64,000 bases of DNA from Eublepharis macularius (GCF_028583425.1 NC_072790.1:12816552-12880551); one strand, 5' to 3'; positions 38,166-49,367 are shown, counted from the first letter of the stretch. Notes: generated by a model from the sequence alone, not told the origin. Program-made: numbers and translations.

Positions 38166-38589
38166 CAAGATTGCCAACTTTGGGTAAGGACATTCCTGGA
38201 GATTTGGGGGGTGACACCTGAGGAGGTCAGGGTTTGTGGAGGTGAGGGACCTCAGTGGAATATAATGCTATAGATCCCACCCTCCAAATCAGCCATTTTC
38301 TTCAGGGGGACTGATCTCTGCAGTTTGGAGATCAGTTGTGATTCCAGGAGAATTCCAAGGTACACCTGGGCCGTTTCCAGACGGCCCCCTGCCTCGCGAA
38401 ACGTCGCGCGTCGTTGCACAGAAAACGCGAAATATTGCGTTTTCTCGCGCGAGTTTTGCGTGACGTCGCGCAAAACTCGCGCGAGAAAACGCGATATTTC
38501 GCGTTTTCTGCGCAACGACGCGCGACGACATGTGACGTTTCGCGAGGTGGGGGGCCATCTGGAAACGGCCCTGGAGGTTGTCAACCCTA
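38166..38589. mobile_element. hAT-like element of TAGGGTTGCC family carrying a nested palindrome
   Basis: A 424-bp span flanked by a perfect 8-bp TSD, TCCATAAA (38158-38165 and 38590-38597). Subtracting the nested palindrome at 38369-38570 leaves about 220 bp, the size of the complete copy at 28230. Confidence 0.8.
38369..38570. mobile_element. CpG-rich near-perfect 202-bp palindrome
   Basis: Arms GGCCGTTTCCAGACGGCCC and CATCTGGAAACGGCC, with mirrored CGCGAAATATTGCGTTTTCT and CGCGCGAGTTTTGCG blocks. A CTG TSD (38366-38368 and 38571-38573) lies within the hAT body. It is rich in CGCG. The ends resemble the GGCCGTTTTCACAC family. Confidence 0.72.
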
Positions 38590-38871
38590 TCCATAAACCA
38601 GGAGCTAGCTTCCAGACAATTCTAGTTTGTTCTAGAATAAGGCTTAGAGACTGCAGCTCATGATGTCACAGTTGCTCTTCGTATTAAAATGGTTTTAAGA
38701 CATTCATTATTAGGGTAGTGGTATCAGAGGACTAAGAAATATTACATCACACGCTCACGTTTAACAACAACAACAACAGTGTGCTTATATACCACCCTTC
38801 TGGACTGATGGGTGCCACACTCAGAGCGAGGAACAAAGTCAATGTTTTTATTATCCCCACAATACAGCTGG

Positions 38872-38948
38872 TAATGGTATTCCCCATTACTATGGATGGA
38901 TGTGAAAGCTGGACAGTGAAGAAAGCTGACAGGAAGAAAATTGATTCA

Positions 38949-38988
<40 letters not shown>

Positions 38989-39850
38989 CATTTGAAATAT
39001 GGTGCTGGTGTCAGGGTGGCCCCTGCCATACTTTGAGGGGTTCGTGGGGTTCATTAGGGGGTTACAGTTGCAGACCAGATCTGCACCCTGCTTTAAAAGA
39101 GCCAATTCAGCCTTGTGGGCCCAGTGCAGCCTGGTGTGTGTTAATCCTGCCTGGGAAATGTTATCTGTGAGAGAAGCTCTGAGAATGCAGGTATCTATGT
39201 TACCAGGGAGACAAAGAGGATCCACGGACCTATTCAAAACTATAATGTTGTTTACTTTCATTTTACTTTCTGCAGCTTATTAGAAGTGAACTTAGAGCTT
39301 AGTTTCGGGGGGAGTAGAGTGGGTAGTGCCTGAAAGGATGGGCAGTGCCTGAAGAATTTAATGCTTAACAGGGGGAGAGGACAGCCATTCCTATCAAGAA
39401 GGTTCTTCTGTACTGAACTATTAGGTTATCAATAAAAGCATTAACTCATGCATCCTTGGACTCATGCAGTGAAGTTACTTGAGATCTAAGCTGGCAGTCT
39501 CTGACAGCTGGAGGAGAGTTTTGCGGATACCATGGACAGCCAAAAAGACAAATAAGTGGGTTGAAGCCTGAATCCTACCTAGTAGCTAAAATGACAAAAT
39601 CAAGGCTATCATACTTTGGTCACATCATGAGAGCACAAGATTCTCTGGAAAAGTTAGTAATGCTAGGAAAAGTGGAAGGCAGCAGGAAAAAAAGAAGACC
39701 TAAAACAAGATGGCTTGACTCAATAAAAGAAGCCCCGTCCTCCACTTTGCAGGATCTATTGATAGGACACTTGGGAGGACTTTCCTTCATAGGGTCGCCA
39801 TAGGTCGGAGGCAAATTGACGGCACATAACACACACACACACACACACAC
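38872..39850 (+). mobile_element. Bov-B (RTE-clade) LINE 3' fragment, split by a solo LTR
   Basis: The translation MDGCESWTVKKADRKKIDSF, then FEIWCW before the LTR, and RRVLRIPWTA and SRLSYFGHIMRAQDSLEKLV after it, match the C-terminus of Bov-B ORF2. It ends GTCGGAGGCAAATTGACGGC then a (CA)n tail. A poly-Asp run from (GAT)n at 38951-38987 lies inside the frame. Diverged 13-bp flanks (38859-38871 and 39851-39863) are probably the TSD. Bov-B is known for horizontal transfer among squamates and ruminants. Confidence 0.85.
39009..39506 (+). mobile_element. Solo LTR of a Ty3/gypsy-like element (fossil)
   Basis: A 498-bp TGTCAGGGTGG...CTCTGACA unit with an AATAAAAGCA signal, flanked by a perfect 5-bp TSD GCTGG (39004-39008 and 39507-39511). 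It closely resembles the LTR at 62027-63191, which follows gypsy integrase sequence. The internal region is absent, as expected after LTR-LTR recombination. High similarity between the two LTRs suggests a fairly young family. Confidence 0.85.
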
Positions 39851-39996
39851 ACAACACATCTGGGGAGCTGGGGTAAGAAGAGTGGCTGACCCAAGGCCAC
39901 CTGCAGAGATCATGGCAGTAGTGGGAGTCAAACTAGCAGAGTCCTGATTTGAAGCCCCGCCACTTAACCACTGTGCTATGGACAGAACTTAATGAA

Positions 39997-39999
<3 letters not shown>

Positions 40000-40074
<75 letters not shown>

Positions 40075-40082
40075 GGGGGGGG
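40000..40082. repeat. (TC)n(AC)n microsatellite with G-run
   Basis: About 22 TC units, then about 14 AC units, then a run of G. Confidence 0.9.
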
Positions 40083-40698
40083 CAGGGAGGAAAGTCTATC
40101 TTTTTCAAAATGACACTTTTGGCCTGGAATTTTGGTCCAGATTCTCGGTCTATCAGGATTAGAGTTAAATGTTACTTGCAAAATTCTTCCTATCTTCACA
40201 CATAACTGGACTCTTCAGAGAACCCTGAATTGACATTGGCGATACGAACTGTGTCAATTCCTGCTCCGTCTTAAACTGATCTCATGCACTTCTAAATCTA
40301 TAATGAAAACTGCACTCTCACATACTTGACAGATAAAAATTTTCATCTGTTGTGTTTTCTGGAGGCGGAAGAGACAACCACAAGTGTGGGGGGAAGTTGA
40401 AAGATCCACACAACCGTTCCGGATGTCACTGTAAATGGCACTGACCCAAAACACATTTAACTAGTCACGTGTCAGATATGTCAAATTTGCTGTGACCCAG
40501 GAGAAAAAAACCTCAAGCGGTGTCGCTATCATCTATTTCAATGACCTTTTCTCTCTCACACACACACGGAAAGAAGTGGCGGCGGAGGAGGGAAGGTCCG
40601 CAAGCAACTGCCACGAAGCACCCACCATTTACTCAATTACTTGATTAAAATGAGGCTAATCAGAGCTGGATTAGCTATCATGGTTCGTGAGTGATAGC

Positions 40699-41013
40699 CA
40701 GGGCTTTTTTTCTGGGAAAAGAGGTGGTGGAACTCAAGACTGCACAATGACGTCACTTTGGATCAGCTGGAACAAGGGGGGAGTTTTTTAAAGTTTAAAT
40801 CGCCCTCGGTGAAAATGGTCACATGGCCGGTGGCCCCGCCCCCTGATCTCCAGACAGAGTGGGGTTTAGATCGGCCTCCGCGCCATTTGGCGCGGAGGCC
40901 AATCTAAACTCCCCTCTGTCTGGAGATCAGGGGGCGGGGCCACCGGCCATGTGACCATTTTTAAGAGGTGCCGGAACTCCGTTCCACCGCGTTCCCGCTG
41001 AAAAAAAGCCCTG
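40699..41013. mobile_element. Non-autonomous hAT element, CAGGGCTTTTTTTC family
   Basis: A 315-bp palindromic copy, ends CAGGGCTTTTTTTCTGGG and CTGAAAAAAAGCCCTG. The TSD octamers GTGATAGC and GTTATGGC match at 6 of 8. Confidence 0.77.
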
Positions 41014-41274
41014 GTTATGGCAGATCAAAACCCTGGTGTGCTGTTTAGGAACCTTCTGTGGAGACTGAAGCACTTCTGGCTAATGCAGTGAACAGAGGAG
41101 AAGGCTCAGTTCAGACATTACACAAAACTATGACTTATTTTAATCACGGCTTGTTTGTGAAACCCAGGATTCAGCTTGCAGAGGATCAGTCAAATCCTGG
41201 TTTGCCTTGACAAATGCTGCTTTCATTGCCCTTGTTCTACAGCCAGGGATGGTATTGTCCCGCCCCCGCCCCCA

Positions 41275-41690
41275 ACAAACCACATTTAAGCTTGGATTAT
41301 TTATTGATCTTATTTACAAAATTCAGACCTTAGTTTTTGCCCCATCAGGACCACCAGAACAGCTAAAACAAACACACAAACAAAAAGAGCATTAAAACAT
41401 AAAACAAAGGTAAAACAGATATATAAAAGCACAAAACCAACAATAAAAACATAGGGCAAAAAGGATAGGCCACCGAGAGAAAGCTAAAAGTATCAGCTAG
41501 AAGAGGACAGATGAATGTCCCTGGAGAGGGATTTCTGCAATAGAAGGGCTACGACTGAGAAGGCCCTTCCTCTGCTTGCCATTGTCCAGCTGCGGGTCCC
41601 AAATGGCATGCGGCTTTGAAGACCAGCACCAGCACCTTGGATTGAGACTGGGAGCCAGGATTAAGCCAGAAACGTCTACATACATACATC
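41275..41690 (-). mobile_element. L2-group LINE 3' end
   Basis: The segment parallels the 3' region of LINE A: CTTGGATTGAGACTGGGAGC, GGCTTTGAAGACCAGCACC and GAGAAGGCCCTTCC correspond to its AAGGGCTTTGAAGGTGATAG region. Only the last few hundred bases are present. Confidence 0.6.
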
Positions 41691-41904
41691 ACACTCAATA
41701 ATAGTTATGATGAATTATAGTTCGTAAGCAAACTTCATACTGTGCTTTCAGATCTTGTTTTGATGGACTCTATCTAGCAAGCCAGTTAACTAGCAAACTC
41801 TTTAGTGGTCCATGTTGAAAGAATCACATTAATCTCAGGCGTGGATACACTTACCATGTTTCTGGTTGGTAAAGTGATGTGTGGTGTAAGTACTTGGCAG
41901 ATGG

Positions 41905-42152
41905 TGATGATGATGATAACAACATTCGATGTATATACCACCCTTCAGGACAACTTAATGCCCACTCAAAGCAGTTTATAAAGTATGTCATTATTATCCC
42001 AACAAAACACCCTGCGAGGTGAGTGGAGCTGAGAGAGCTCTGAAAGAGCCGTGACTGGCCCAAGGTCACCCAAGATGGCTTCAAGTGGAGGAGTGGGGAA
42101 TCAAACCTGGCTGTCCAGATTAGAGTCCCGCGCTCTTAACCACTACACCAAA
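41905..42152 (-). mobile_element. tRNA-derived squamate SINE
   Basis: A full-length relative of the copy at 26070. On the minus strand the head begins TGGTGTAGTGGTTAAGAGCG with GGTTTGATTCCCCACTCCTC, and the tail ends GGTATATACATCGAATGTTG followed by (ATC)n-like repeats. Confidence 0.8.
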
Positions 42153-42860
42153 CACACTGCACAGATTAAAGCCCCCCCCCCCCAATTTCCACTGTGATGC
42201 GTTTCTCTAGAGGTTTCATATACCACGAGTCATTCCTTACTTTCTAAAGGAAGATATAAAAGTCAGTCATTTGAAGGGGAATGATAGATGTACAAAAGGC
42301 TAGACGGTCTCCATTCTTTCAAATGCTATAATCAGCATATAATGCCCCAGTGGACAAAAAAGCCTTCTCCCCTCTGAGCAGAATGCACATGTTATAGAAC
42401 AAGAAGATCAATCAAATCGTTATGAAATTCCTGAGGTGGATTCCTTTGATAACAAGCTAACAACTAAGCATGCCAAACGTACATGGTAACCTTAATAAAT
42501 GAACAGTAATGTGGAAACAGGACATTCCTCATGGTCAGCGCGGCATTTAGACAAGCCGTTGTTTGTTTAATTAAACCTCGGTTTCATGTCTGAACTAGGC
42601 CACAGTTTTTGTTCATTTTCATCTAACAACACCCAGAAATTAAAGTTGTGCAAGAAAAATGGTGCCTCCTTCGCTTCTGCCTCAGCAGAAGTGAAAGGGG
42701 GTGGGAGGGGTCATAAGAAATCCAAAGAGAAGGCAACTAAACATATAAATAAACGAATAAAAAAGAGACAGCTAGTGAATGTGATGGGATAAGCTCAACA
42801 ACAACGGGTAAGTCCCACTAAATATACGCTCTTGGACAATATGTGAGGTTCAGTGTATAC
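42153..42860. other. Unassigned sequence
   Basis: Nothing recognisable apart from a C-run near 42172. Confidence 0.35.
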
Positions 42861-43064
42861 TAGAGTTACCAGCTACAGGTTGGGAAATTTCTGGAGATTT
42901 TGGGGTGTAGCTATGGGAGGGTTGGGGTTTGGGGAAGGGAGGGAGCTCAGCGGGATATAATGCCCTAGAATCCACTCTCCAAAGCAACCATTTTCTCCAA
43001 GGAAACTGATCTCTGTGGATTGGAGATCAGTTGTCATTCTGGCAGATCTCCAGCCAGCACCTTC
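42861..43064. mobile_element. hAT-like miniature element, TAGGGTTGCC family, right end lost
   Basis: Starts TAGAGTTACCAGCTACAGG and contains TTGGAGATCAGTTGTCATTC, then breaks off before the terminal block. Confidence 0.6.
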
Positions 43065-43649
43065 TGTCTGAATATTATTTTCACTGAATCCGGTCTATCA
43101 TTAGACACCGGTCTATCATTAGATCCTCATGTTCAAAGACACAGGAAGAAAACACAAAAAGGATTCTCAGCAAGCCGTCTTGGACACTTCCTTGCATCTT
43201 ATTTAGATCGCTTTCCAGAGCAGGTGAGAGTATATACAAGACCTCACTAATTTGATAATTACATTACCCAACAGCTTGAAGCATCTCTTCAGCCGTTTAG
43301 GATAATCAGCGTTACGATGTATTTAGAAGTTGCAGTAGCCATGAAAATAGCAAGAGGATGATAACGCAGTATACAGTCCTTTCCGCCCAATACAAACATG
43401 TGAATGTGTGAAGCTAATTCCTATCTAAACAGAGAACAACAAACGTTAGCTTTATCATTATTATTTTTTTAAAAAAATAACCCAAATACCAGGCAAGAAA
43501 ATATATAACATTCCATTCAAATACAGATACAAATCAGGTGATCAAAAATTATGGATCGGATTCTATTACTTTCTTCACCTAATTTGGATCACGCACACAC
43601 GCAGACATACAGAGAATAATTAGTGCTTGGAGAAAGAAATCCCAGGGCT

Positions 43650-44148
43650 GTAGAATTTATAACTGATATTTAGAAGTGGGATTGATATACTAGAAAAAGT
43701 AATATAGCATACATATAGTAAGGGAAGAGGAAATTATTTAGAGTAATAAATGTTAGTAAATTAGAATACTAACTTAGTTATCATTAAGTATGAATTATGG
43801 TTAAGTATAAGATATGAGAAGTATGCTGTTAATTATGGAAAGAAGTATTAGTAAAATTAATTTGATAAGTATGTTATTAATTTTGCGAAGAAATATCAGT
43901 AAAACTAATATAGTATGTATAGATTATAGAGTAATTAGGGCTTAGAGTAAGGATTGTTATGTAGGGATGCTTGATTGTCTAATATAGGACATGTTAAGTA
44001 ATAAAGGGGGTAGAGGATTGGAAAGCTGTTGGAAGTCAAGAAGGAGGAGGGGGAAGGGGGGGTTAGGTTAGATTTAATCAGACAGGGTTTAATTGAAATA
44101 TTGTTTGAAATTATGCTCACCAATAAAAAAATTTTTTTTTTAAAAAAA
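43650..44148 (+). mobile_element. 5'-truncated L1-like LINE tail with a 20-bp TSD
   Basis: A 499-bp AT-rich insert ends CACCAATAAAAAAATT with T- and A-runs. The 20-bp repeat at 43630-43649 recurs exactly at 44149-44168 (both begin GAGAAAGAAATC and end CAGGGCT). No coding part is present, so the L1 assignment rests on tail and TSD length. Confidence 0.6.
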
Positions 44149-44161
44149 GAGAAAGAAATCC

Positions 44162-44314
44162 CAGGGCTTTTTTTTCTTAAATAAAAAGGGGGGGCAGAAC
44201 TCGTGATGTTTACTGCCTTGAGGACCCAAGCCCGTCAGCAAAAGAAGTGCCAGTACTATAGAAAGAACTGTCGGTACTGTGTACCAGTGCACCCTGCCAA
44301 GAAAAATCACCCTG
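44162..44314. mobile_element. Probable hAT-like element, CAGGGCTTTTTTTT type
   Basis: CAGGGCTTTTTTTTCTTAAA at the left and AAGAAAAATCACCCTG at the right are weak inverted ends. The L1-like insert used its left edge as target. Confidence 0.45.
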
Positions 44315-44654
44315 GAAAATTCTTTATGGAAGACAGAGAATAAATGACAAATAGGCTTGCTAAGTCAAGGCTCCATGAACAAATCTACCAACAGAACAAT
44401 GAAAAATGTACAGAATAATCCACACCAACTAGACACAGAGCCTGTGATGTGGTTCCGATATAACAAAAGAGTTTAGCTTTTTGCAGCAAATCTCCGTTCA
44501 TGTTATATCTGAACCACAACCTTGTTTATTCTCTTCTCTGCAAACCAGAATTCCAAACTTTGGTTTAATAAATCTGGTTTGGAATTCTGGCTTGGAAGGA
44601 AGAGAGCAAACCACAGTTACTGACTATGGTTTGCCATGATAGTGGGAATCCATA

Positions 44655-44935
44655 ATAAGCAGCGCCGTCCTAAGTAGAGTTAGACTCATTTAAGTCTGTT
44701 GAAATAATTTATTTATACCCCACCCCAGTGCATGCCCAAAGTGGCTTACAGCACCATTCTCCCTCCTCTGTTTTCTCACAGCAACCCTGTGAGGTAGGCT
44801 AAGGCGAGAGAATGTGATTGGTGAGCTTCTAAGGCCGAGCAAGGATTTGATTCCGTGTCCTCCAGATATCAGTCTGACAGTTTGTCCACTACTCCCTGCT
44901 GGCGCAGTGTAACTCTGCTTAGGAAGGCGCTGAAA
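44655..44935. mobile_element. Short palindromic repeat split by a minus-strand SINE
   Basis: Halves GTCCTAAGTAGAGTTAGACT (near 44667) and GTGTAACTCTGCTTAGGAAG (near 44908) belong to the CAATCCTAAGCAGAGTTA repeat. Between them lies a SINE (about 44700-44885) with AACCCTGTGAGGTAGGCTAA and GGATTTGATTCCGTGTCC. Confidence 0.55.
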
Positions 44936-45403
44936 ATCACCACGCACAAGGGGAGGAATAAGGGGCAGGAAACATACAAGCCTGAGCCCCCACCAGGCTT
45001 CTTCACATATTGACTAACTATGGTTTGCTGCAATGGCAAACCATAGTTAGTCAATAGTTACGGCTATGGCTTGGTTTGCTGCCACAGGGCTCTTCTTACA
45101 TCCTTACGTCCTTATGATTCATTAAAACATTTTGTGATTTTATACCCACACATTCGGCGGCCTTGAACCCAGTGCAAGGTTTTGGCTGCTTGCAGTGCAA
45201 TCCTGAGCAGAGTGGCACCCTTCTAAGCCCACTGACTTCCTATCTAATCCTGTTGAGAATTTTCCAACTAGAGGCGTAAATGCTGTTGAGCGAACACTCA
45301 CGGAATGAAGGGAGAAATCTGTCTCTTTGTCACTGGGCCCTGTCAACAGAAAATTCCAGGTGTTTTCTTTGCATGAGGGCAGAAGGGAAATGCCCTATCA
45401 GAG

Positions 45404-46022
45404 AAGGGCTTTTTTCAGCAGGAATGCAGTGGAACGGAGTTCCGGCACCTCTTGAAAACAGTCACATGTCCGGCAACCCCGCCCCCTGATCTCCAGACAG
45501 AGATCAGTTCCCCTGGAGGAAATGGCCATTTTGGAAGGGGGATTTGGTAGGGGTATGCAAGTTTAAGAGTTAAAGCGCCTCATTCTGCATGGCTTGGAAG
45601 CCGCATGGAAAGGAGCGCATTAAACCCTCACGACTTGCTTCAGCTGACAGGAGGCTCCCTGCCGGTCAGCTGAAGCAAGTGTGGGGTTTAAAAGTTAAAG
45701 CGCCCCTTTCCCCACAGCTTGCAAGCCATGCAGAAAGAGGCATTTTTAAGTTTTAAACTTGCACACACCCTTCCAAATCCCCCTTCCAAAATGGCCATTT
45801 CCTCCAGGGGATCTGATCTCTGCAAGATGCATCAGGTGAAGCCAGTAGCAGGGCATTTAAAACTGAAAGTGCCCCTTCTTCTACCACTTGTGAGCGGCAG
45901 GAGAAGGGGGGCTTTCAAACGTCCCCCCCCCTGTGCTGGCTTCACCCGATGCATCGGATGTGTTTCTCCCTCATTTCCCTCTTGAGAGTTCCACCACCCC
46001 TTTTCCCAGAAAAAAAGCCCTG
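45404..46022. mobile_element. Non-autonomous hAT element, CAGGGCTTTTTT family (long)
   Basis: A 619-bp copy with a perfect 8-bp TSD, TATCAGAG (45396-45403 and 46023-46030). The interior has several mirrored blocks, including TCAGCTGACAGGAGGCTCCC and its mirror and CCAAAATGGCCATTTCCTCC. Confidence 0.8.
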
Positions 46023-46424
46023 TATCAGAGTCATGGTTGAGGTGGGACACTTACACAGGTCTCTCTTCTTTTAAAAGATTTTTTTGGGGGGGGGTAGCCT
46101 TTCCTCATAGCAGTCGTGAGTTGCTCTTCCGTTCCACAAGCCATCTTCTTCTCTGGGACAACTAGACTTCTCCTACAGAAATGACAGGGCTCACTTCCTT
46201 AGAGACACCCCCGCTCTCTCAGCTCTCAGCATTTTCCCACACAAACTTTTTCCTCCTGATCTCAAGACTGAACCACTCGGTGTATTTTCTTTGCTCCCAT
46301 CGCCCCATAGAACCGCCTCAGTAGCAATTTCCTAAACTTGGACCCACTATGCAAGGAAAAGTCATCCATAAATCTCCTCCTCCTCCTCTTCCTGGATTTT
46401 CTATATGAGTATACAGACACCCGG

Positions 46425-46890
46425 GTGTCGTGGTTGCTCAGCTTGCACTAGGACCCGGGAGCCACGGGTTTGAACCCTCACTATACTGTGGAAGCACACT
46501 GGGTGACCTTGGGCCAGCCACGCTCCCTCAGAGCAGAACCACAAGTGACAAAAGGCACAGATTGGACACTGGTCAGCTTCCCTCAAGTTTTGATGGGAAA
46601 TGTAGGCATCCTGGTCTCGCAGCTTCGCTCTCCGACTGCTGTCCAACGGACTTTTCAACTGTCACTTGTCCAACATTCTGCCAAGCTGCCTACATTTCCC
46701 GCCAAAACTTGAGGGAAGCTGACAAGTGTCCAACCTGTGCCTTTTGTCACTTGTGGTTCTGCTCATAGTCTATCATAACTCACAGTTTTCTTGCTGTGGG
46801 ATAAAATGGAGGCAGGGAAATGACTTTGTAAACCATTTGGAGTCCCCACTGGAGGGAAAAGCATGGTATAACTATCTAAATAATTACACA
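46425..46890 (+). mobile_element. tRNA-derived SINE interrupted by a 234-bp miniature element
   Basis: The head GTGTCGTGGTTGCTCAGC with GGTTTGAACCCTCACTATAC lies before 46530. The body GGAGGCAGGGAAATGACTTT then TTGGAGTCCCCACTGGAGG lies after 46765. Confidence 0.6.
46531..46764. mobile_element. 234-bp palindromic miniature element, GGTTGGACAC family
   Basis: Ends GAGCAGAACCACAAGTGAC and GTCACTTGTGGTTCTGCTC, the same subtype as the copy at 62217. The flanking triplets TCA and ATA do not match clearly. Confidence 0.78.
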
Positions 46891-46986
46891 AACAAAGAGA
46901 TGTACATGTTCATTTGTGTTGGCTATACGCATGGAAGACTTCTTCCAGATGTGGCTCTTCCTTGCTACATTGCTCTGTAACTTTAC

Positions 46987-47292
46987 CGTAGCTCCCTTCA
47001 GCTGGTAAAGGTAAAGGTGTAAGCCCTGAGTCATTACTGACCCATGGGGGGGATGTCGCATCACAACGTTTTCTTGGCAGACTTTTTGTTACAGGGTGGT
47101 TTTCCATTGCCTTCCCCAGTCGTCTACACTTTACCCCCAGGAAACTGGGTACTCATTTTACCAACCTCGGAAGGATGGCTGAGTCAACCTTGAGCCGGCT
47201 ACTTGAAGCCAGCTTCCACCAGGATCGAACTCAAGTCCTCGTGAGCAGAGCTTGGACTGCAGTACTGCCGCTTACCACTCTGCGCCATGGGT
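46987..47292 (-). mobile_element. tRNA-derived squamate SINE (GTAAAGGTAAAGG type)
   Basis: It contains GGTAAAGGTAAAGGTGTAAG, GAGTCATTACTGACCCATGG, CCATTGCCTTCCCCAGTCG and a minus-strand tRNA-like head at CAGGATCGAACTCAAGTCC. It is nearly full length. Confidence 0.72.
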
Positions 47293-47373
47293 CTCCTTCC
47301 CTCCAGCTGATGTCAGTCTATCTTCTCTTCTTAAAGATCTCCAGATATAGTGATTCTACAACATTCCTAGATA

Positions 47374-47806
47374 CAGGGCTCATTTCGAGGGGGAACGCGC
47401 AGAAATGCAGTTCCGGCAGTTCCCCAAAGAGGTTACATGTCAGGGGGCCCCACCCACCTGACTCTGGGCCATTTTGGGCCCATTTCAGCCTGGATTGGGG
47501 CCGAAACAGCCCGGATCGGGCCTCTGACGGGTGGTGGATCGTTCTCCCACTCAGCAGCAGCCTGATCCTGACCATTTTGGGCCCCTTTTTGGCCATTTTC
47601 AGCCCCTTTTTGCCATTTTGGGCCCAATTTCGGCCCTGAATGGCCAGGGTTGGGTCCAAAACAGCCAGGATAGGTGATGTCAGAGGGTGTGGCATATGCA
47701 AATCAGTTATGCTAAGGACACTTCCAGTGATAGCAAGGGGTGGGGCATATGCTAATGAGTTATGCTAATGAGTTCTTCCAGCTCTTTTTCTACAAAATGA
47801 CCCCTG
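47374..47806. mobile_element. Non-autonomous hAT element, CAGGGCTCATTTCG family
   Basis: A 433-bp copy with ends CAGGGCTCATTTCGAGGGGG and CTACAAAATGACCCCTG. The 8-bp TSDs CCTAGATA (47366-47373) and CCTAGATG (47807-47814) match at 7 of 8. Confidence 0.78.
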
Positions 47807-47870
47807 CCTAGATGTGTGTGTACATGTAGAAGAGGGCTCAACATTGACAATGCATGCAATTATTTATTCT

Positions 47871-48746
47871 TGTTGGGTCCTGTAAGAAATCACTTCACAC
47901 CCCAGCTGAATTTAAATAGATGCTAACACTCACAGACTTTCCATTCTGCAACATAAGTATAAGCCTGTACTATAAAAAGGGTTTCGGGCCTAGGACCTAG
48001 GCCTGATTAATAGACTGCAGATACATAGACCAGACTAGCAGATAACTGAGCTGTCCCTAGGGTTGTTTAATTTGCATGTTTAGCAAAGGCCCATGGGACA
48101 TGAGTATAAAAAAAGAGGTCACCATGACTAGGAGGGTTGGTATAATACAGGACTAAGCTAGCTGGAAAGACTGGAAGGAGAGAGAGAAGAGAGCTGAAGC
48201 TGCTGCTCTTTGGAAGGCAAAGCTTGTTTCCAAGCTTTGGAGCTAAGAAGATCATAGAGCTGAATCTGCAAGCTGGGAGAGCTGAACCCTTCTCCCTGGG
48301 AGAACTGCAGTAACTGACAAGAGCTGAAGAAGCAAGGAAGAGCAAAGAACAGGAATTGCTGGCAGCTGAACTCGCTGACACTTTGAGACCAGCACCCCAG
48401 GACAGAGCTGCCCCACTTCTTCTTGCTAGGAGAAAAGGGGAACTGCTCCTAGGGCAACAAGCAAGCTCCACGATTCAGACAGCATCTTCACAAACAGAGT
48501 CCTGCTGTGGCGAGGCCTTTTGGATATTTCGGACTCTGTTCCAGGCAAAGCCTCTGGCCAAATCCACAGAACTGACTGTGTACTTTACCAAGGGATTGTG
48601 AGTAGGACTTCGCGCTGGGGGTCACTGGTTACTGATCCAGCATCGATAACTTTGGGAAGCTTTCATAGTTGTGTTTAAATAAATTGCATTTATATTTTGA
48701 ATTGGTAAATATTGAACCTGGTCCTCTTGACTTTGGGGGTTACATA
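47871..48746 (+). mobile_element. Candidate solo LTR (fossil)
   Basis: A TGTTGGGTCC...GGGGTTACA span of about 876 bp with a GTATAAAAAAAGAGG box near 48102 and an AAATAAATTGC signal near 48677. No TSD is visible and no coding part is attached. Family and age are unknown. Confidence 0.4.
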
Positions 48747-49151
48747 AGGATGAAAGAAAATTAAAATTAAAAACAAATCCAGCTGTGCACAATGCATCAT
48801 TCCTTTTACTAAAGACCTGGATGCTGTTTTTGTTGTATTAAGTCTCATGAGCAGGTACCATAAATGCCACATCATCTCAGTGGAGTCATTCCAAGAGGCC
48901 AGATCTATTTCTTCCAAGAAAGTAAACTCAGTGTAATAATTGTAAAGGGCAACATGAGCTGAAGTGTATGTGCCTTGCAGGAAAATCAAATAAGTGGGAT
49001 GGAATACTGTAATTTGTCACCGTAATGTCAATACTTCACAAATGGAAGGTTCTCTTTGAAAAGTGTGTTCTCTTTTAAAGTTTATGCTGGTATGTGCATG
49101 CACAGATATCAATCAACCCCTCTCCGTATAGTCAGTTTCTTTGGAGCTCTA
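48747..49151. other. Unassigned sequence
   Basis: No gene or defined element was recognised. Confidence 0.35.
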
Positions 49152-49249
49152 GGGCCAAGCGAGAAGTGACGAATGACACTGGAATGACAAATGAACAGAC
49201 TCACGTGTATTCCTCCCTGTTCACTTGCGCTCTGCTTGCACTCCACTGA

Positions 49250-49367
49250 GGGCCAAGCTACACATGACGAATGACACTTGAACGGCAAGTGTATTTCTCC
49301 CTGTTCACTTGCCCTCCACTCAATCCACTTGCTGTTCAAGTGTCATTCGTCATGTGTAGCTTGGCCC
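49250..49367. mobile_element. Palindromic miniature element nested in its own family
   Basis: A 118-bp palindrome GGGCCAAGCTACACATGACG to CGTCATGTGTAGCTTGGCCC inside the copy at 49152. It is nearly identical to the copies at 54537 and 63542. Confidence 0.8.

Larger units (their letters stand above)
38762..39975 (-). mobile_element. tRNA-derived SINE interrupted by Bov-B and an LTR
   Basis: The left part (38762-38871) reads TATATACCACCCTTCTGGAC to ATTATCCCCACAATACAGCT. The right part (39851-39975) reads GGGGAGCTGGGGTAAGAAGA to CACTTAACCACTGTGCTATG. Together they match the uninterrupted SINE at 59597-59764. Confidence 0.65.

Noticed and set aside
38781-39170. Protein with a poly-aspartate tract
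   Set aside because: The tract is a GAT microsatellite inside Bov-B, and the frame runs on into an LTR.
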